Positions 5,105-6,967 of a DNA stretch of 6,967 nucleotides are shown piece after piece. The position numbers were made by a program, and so were the translations under genes. Where the stretch lies: the NCBI GenBank assembly GCA_900548115.1, contig URJL01000067.1:1-6967 (forward strand). Reading direction: 5' to 3'. The stretch comes from an uncultured Eubacteriales bacterium. GTDB taxonomy: Bacteria > Bacillota > Clostridia > Oscillospirales > CAG-382. The notes beneath the pieces were generated by a model. It was not told the DNA's origin and searched no databases. It worked only from the letters and a program-made list of their open reading frames with translations. Positions within the stretch are counted from its first letter, which is position 1, and every line of letters starts with the position of its first letter.

Positions 5105-5374
5105 ATGAGAATAAAAGCGATCGCCCTTTTTGCCGTTATCGTTCTTTTGATCGCGGCATCGTTTAAGCTGCAAATGGAGCTGAACCGTCTGCGCGAGGAA
5201 TACTATGATATGAAGGAAGAAGCCGACGCGCTTCGCATCGAGCGCGACCGTTTAAAAGAGCAATATGAGCTTTTGGAAAAGGATCCCGACGCTTATCTTG
5301 CCCGGAAAGCGAAAGAGGAAGGGTATTACAATCCCGATTCGCAAAGGGTCTTGAACGATATGCCGAACAATTGA
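5105..5374 (+). CDS. Septum formation initiator (FtsB/DivIC-like) small membrane protein
   Basis: FtsB/DivIC proteins are bitopic membrane proteins of the divisome that pair through coiled coils with FtsL and DivIB/FtsQ. This one has 89 residues. It has a short cytoplasmic start (MRIK), one hydrophobic segment (about 5-20), a charged coiled coil (about 22-60, LNRLREEYYDMKEEADALR onward), and the conserved C-terminal block YLARKAKEEGYYNPDSQRV (64-82), which matches the family's ARKEGYxxPGE-like ending. AGGAAG (5091-5096) lies 8 nt before the ATG and sets the start. It is the first gene of its transcript. The fumarate hydratase alpha gene follows after 33 nt, and no division gene neighbours it here. 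DivIC and FtsL cannot be told apart with certainty by sequence alone, but the C-terminal block favours DivIC/FtsB. Confidence 0.82.
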   Translation: MRIKAIALFAVIVLLIAASFKLQMELNRLREEYYDMKEEADALRIERDRLKEQYELLEKDPDAYLARKAKEEGYYNPDSQRVLNDMPNN

Positions 5375-5407
5375 CGAAAGGGCGCGGAAGACGCGGAAAA
5401 CGAAAAT

Positions 5408-6253
5408 ATGAGAGAGCTGGACACGCAAAAAATAGAAAAAACGACAGCGGAGCTGTTTATCAAAGCCAATTACACTCTGCCCGACGATCTTTACCAAAAA
5501 ATCGAACAGGGCGTTTCCTCCGAGGAAGAGGTGCTCCCGCGCAGCATTTTGGAAAAGCTTCTCGAAAACTGCGCCGCCGCAAAGGAATTGAATATCCCGA
5601 TCTGCCAGGACACCGGCATGGCGGTGGTGTTCTTGGAGGTGGGACGGGAAGTTCATCTCACGGGAAAGCCGCTCGAGGAGGCGGTGAACGCGGGCGTGCG
5701 CGAGGCGTATGACCTCGGCTATATGCGAAAATCGATTGTGCGCGACCCGTTTTTTGAGCGCGTCAACACCGACGACAATACGCCCGCAATTTTGTTTACC
5801 CGCATTACGGAGGGCGACCGCGTCCGTATCACCGCCGTGCCCAAAGGCTTCGGAAGCGAAAATATGAGCGCCGTTCGGATGTTTACGCCGTCGGCGAAAA
5901 AAGAAGATATTGTCGGCTTCGTTGTCGAAACGGTAAAAAAGGCGGGGAGCAACCCTTGCCCGCCTATCACGGTCGGCGTCGGACTCGGCGGCGATTTCGA
6001 ATACTGCGCCTATCTTTCCAAAAAGGCGCTGATACGGGATACGAATCTTCGCCATCCCGACGCGCGCTACGCGGCACTCGAAAAGGAGATGTGCGACGCG
6101 GTAAACGCGCTCGGCATCGGTCCGCAGGGCTTCGGCGGGAAAACCACCTGTCTTGCCGTCAATATCGAAACCTACCCGACGCATATCGCGGGACTGCCCT
6201 GTGCCGTCAACATCGGCTGTCATGTGACACGGCACGCGTCGGCGGAGATCTGA
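5408..6253 (+). CDS. fumA: Fumarate hydratase class I, alpha subunit
   Basis: Two-subunit class I fumarases interconvert fumarate and L-malate using a labile [4Fe-4S] cluster. The alpha subunit carries the cluster ligands; the beta subunit supplies the other part of the active site. This protein has 281 residues, the usual alpha-subunit length. The cluster cysteines are visible as C66 in ICQDTGMAV (65-73), C184 in AGSNPCPPITVGVGLGG (179-195) and C271 in IGCHVTRHA (269-277). GFGGKTT (241-247) and ENMS (151-154) are also typical. The related L(+)-tartrate dehydratase alpha subunit (TtdA) shares this architecture and cannot be excluded. No strong Shine-Dalgarno site precedes the ATG, only GGAAAA near 5395. 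It follows the divIC-like gene by 33 nt and probably shares its promoter. The expected beta-subunit gene is not downstream; a promoter and the hibernation factor gene follow instead. Confidence 0.93.
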   Translation: MRELDTQKIEKTTAELFIKANYTLPDDLYQKIEQGVSSEEEVLPRSILEKLLENCAAAKELNIPICQDTGMAVVFLEVGREVHLTGKPLEEAVNAGVREAYDLGYMRKSIVRDPFFERVNTDDNTPAILFTRITEGDRVRITAVPKGFGSENMSAVRMFTPSAKKEDIVGFVVETVKKAGSNPCPPITVGVGLGGDFEYCAYLSKKALIRDTNLRHPDARYAALEKEMCDAVNALGIGPQGFGGKTTCLAVNIETYPTHIAGLPCAVNIGCHVTRHASAEI

Positions 6254-6352
6254 AGAATCGCGTTTACTGCCGCAGAAAAAGGCGGAATGTGACGGTTTTG
6301 CGTTTGAAAACTGAAATAATCATCTTTTTATGTGAAAATTGCATAAAATCAC

Positions 6353-6381
6353 TTTACTTTTTTATCGTCTTATGCTATACT
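6353..6381 (+). promoter_or_regulatory. Sigma-A promoter of the hibernation factor gene
   Basis: The -35 box is TTTACT (6353-6358) and the -10 box is TATACT (6376-6381), with a 17-bp spacer and an extended -10 TGC at 6373-6375. The predicted start is near 6388. I see no sigma-B-like or sigma-H-like boxes, although stress control would be usual for this gene. Confidence 0.83.
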
Positions 6382-6389
6382 ATAGTCAA

Positions 6390-6407
6390 GATAAGGAACA
6401 CCTTATC
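6390..6407 (+). promoter_or_regulatory. Inverted repeat at the start of the hibernation factor transcript
   Basis: GATAAGG (6390-6396) and CCTTATC (6401-6407) form a perfect 7-bp inverted repeat around AACA. It lies within about 2 to 20 nt of the predicted transcript start. It could be an operator or a 5' stem-loop that protects the mRNA. Confidence 0.55.
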
Positions 6408-6418
6408 GAACAGTATGC

Positions 6419-6425
6419 AAGGAGG
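6419..6425 (+). promoter_or_regulatory. Strong Shine-Dalgarno site of hpf
   Basis: AAGGAGG lies 7 nt before the ATG at 6433-6435. It is the strongest ribosome binding site in the window and fixes the start. Confidence 0.88.
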
Positions 6426-6432
6426 CATCGCT

Positions 6433-6967
6433 ATGAAAACCGTAATCACCAATCGAAAGTTCGAAACATCCGACAAGCTTAAAAACACGATCGAACGCAA
6501 AATGGCAAAGCTTGACCGCTTTTTCCCCGATGAAGTAACCGCCGGCGTTACGCTTTCCACCCGCGGCAAGGTTGCCCGCGTGGAGATTACGATATTTTAT
6601 AAAGGCACGGTCTTTCGCACCGAAGAAGAAAACAAAGAGATCGTCGTCGCGCTCTACGACGCGGTCGACACGCTGGAGCGCCAGATCCGCAAGAACCGCA
6701 CCCGCCTGCAAAAACAGCTGAAGGATTCCGCTTTCCGCTATGAGGAGGTCGAGGATGAGCTTCCCGAGGAGAGTATCGAGATCGGAAAGATCAAGGAGTT
6801 CCCGCTCACCGAGATGACTCCCGAAGACGCGGTTTTGCAGATGAATCTTTCGTCGCATAATTTCTATCTTTTCAAAAATTCCGAAAACGGAAAGACCTGC
6901 GCGGTCTATGTGCGGGACGGCATCCACCCCAAGGCGCTGCCGAAGATCATTTCCTACGGCGTAGACC
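6433..6967 (+). CDS. hpf: Long-form ribosome hibernation promoting factor (3' truncated by window edge)
   Basis: HPF binds the 30S decoding region. The long form uses its C-terminal domain to dimerise 70S ribosomes into inactive 100S particles in stationary phase or stress. The frame stays open for 178 codons to the window end with no stop codon. The N-terminal S30AE domain covers about 1-95 (MKTVITNRKFETSDKL; KMAKLDRFF 23-31; DAVDTLERQIRKNRTRLQKQ, typical basic helix). A charged linker follows (about 97-115, EEVEDELPEESIE). The C-terminal dimerisation domain reads KIKEFPLTEMTPEDAVLQM and then NLSSHNFYLFKNSENGKTC. After VYVRDG the protein continues IHPKALPKIISYGVD, where most long HPFs end with an RRKDGxYGLIEP-like motif, so the extreme C-terminus appears divergent. 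It has its own promoter. Confidence 0.93.
   Translation, partial: MKTVITNRKFETSDKLKNTIERKMAKLDRFFPDEVTAGVTLSTRGKVARVEITIFYKGTVFRTEEENKEIVVALYDAVDTLERQIRKNRTRLQKQLKDSAFRYEEVEDELPEESIEIGKIKEFPLTEMTPEDAVLQMNLSSHNFYLFKNSENGKTCAVYVRDGIHPKALPKIISYGVD

Noticed and set aside
4899..5108. A 69-codon plus-strand frame crossing the divIC-like promoter
   Set aside because: It contains the promoter and leader, ends overlapping the divIC-like start, and has no ribosome site. The hydrophobic start is a product of T-rich DNA.
5252..6235. A 327-codon minus-strand frame opposite fumarase
   Set aside because: It is antisense to the conserved fumarase alpha sequence, rich in R, H and F, and has no domain I can recognise.
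6266..6290. Terminator after the fumarase gene
   Set aside because: CCGC and GCGG can pair over only four bases and no T run follows. I see no convincing terminator between fumarase and hpf.

Overview
The window looks like a piece of chromosome from a low-to-mid GC Firmicute of the class Clostridia, probably a gut-type Oscillospirales or Christensenellales relative. The reasons are a ClpC-type unfoldase, a DivIC/FtsB-like divisome protein, a long-form hibernation promoting factor, strong Shine-Dalgarno sites (AAGGAG, AAGGAGG), sigma-A promoters with 17-bp spacers, and A-stem-T terminators. The lineage is an inference from gene content and style. I see no transposase, integrase, CRISPR array, tRNA or rRNA.

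Layout. Positions 1-628 (+) hold the 3' end of clpC, closed by a terminator at 635-676. An extended -10 promoter (686-714) then drives pyk, pyruvate kinase (798-2210, +), whose leader carries a perfect 20-bp palindrome. A bidirectional terminator (2222-2253) separates pyk from a convergent minus-strand block. Read 5' to 3' on the minus strand, that block is a sugar-1-phosphate nucleotidyltransferase (4761-3913), a NahK-like N-acetylhexosamine 1-kinase (3911-2832) starting one base after the previous stop codon, a terminator hairpin (2826-2790), and a small HD-domain phosphohydrolase (2756-2262). The block is driven by a near-consensus promoter at 4841-4869 (minus).

A 343-bp divergent intergenic region (4762-5104) contains that promoter, a plus-strand promoter (4962-4990) and two short perfect palindromes. 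The plus strand then carries a small septum-formation-initiator (FtsB/DivIC-like) gene (5105-5374) and the alpha subunit of a class I [4Fe-4S] fumarate hydratase (5408-6253). No beta subunit gene follows. A further promoter (6353-6381) drives a long ribosome hibernation promoting factor gene (6433 onward), which runs off the window end.

Functionally most of the window is housekeeping: protein quality control, the last step of glycolysis, division, fumarate/malate interconversion and ribosome hibernation. The most distinctive part is the kinase plus nucleotidyltransferase pair. It reads as a two-step salvage module, amino sugar to sugar-1-phosphate to nucleotide sugar, analogous to the NahK step of the bifidobacterial galacto-N-biose pathway or to AmgK/MurU of Pseudomonas. 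Here the kinase is paired with a GT-A fold NTP transferase instead of a GalT-type enzyme. I find no clear evidence of a wholly new system.
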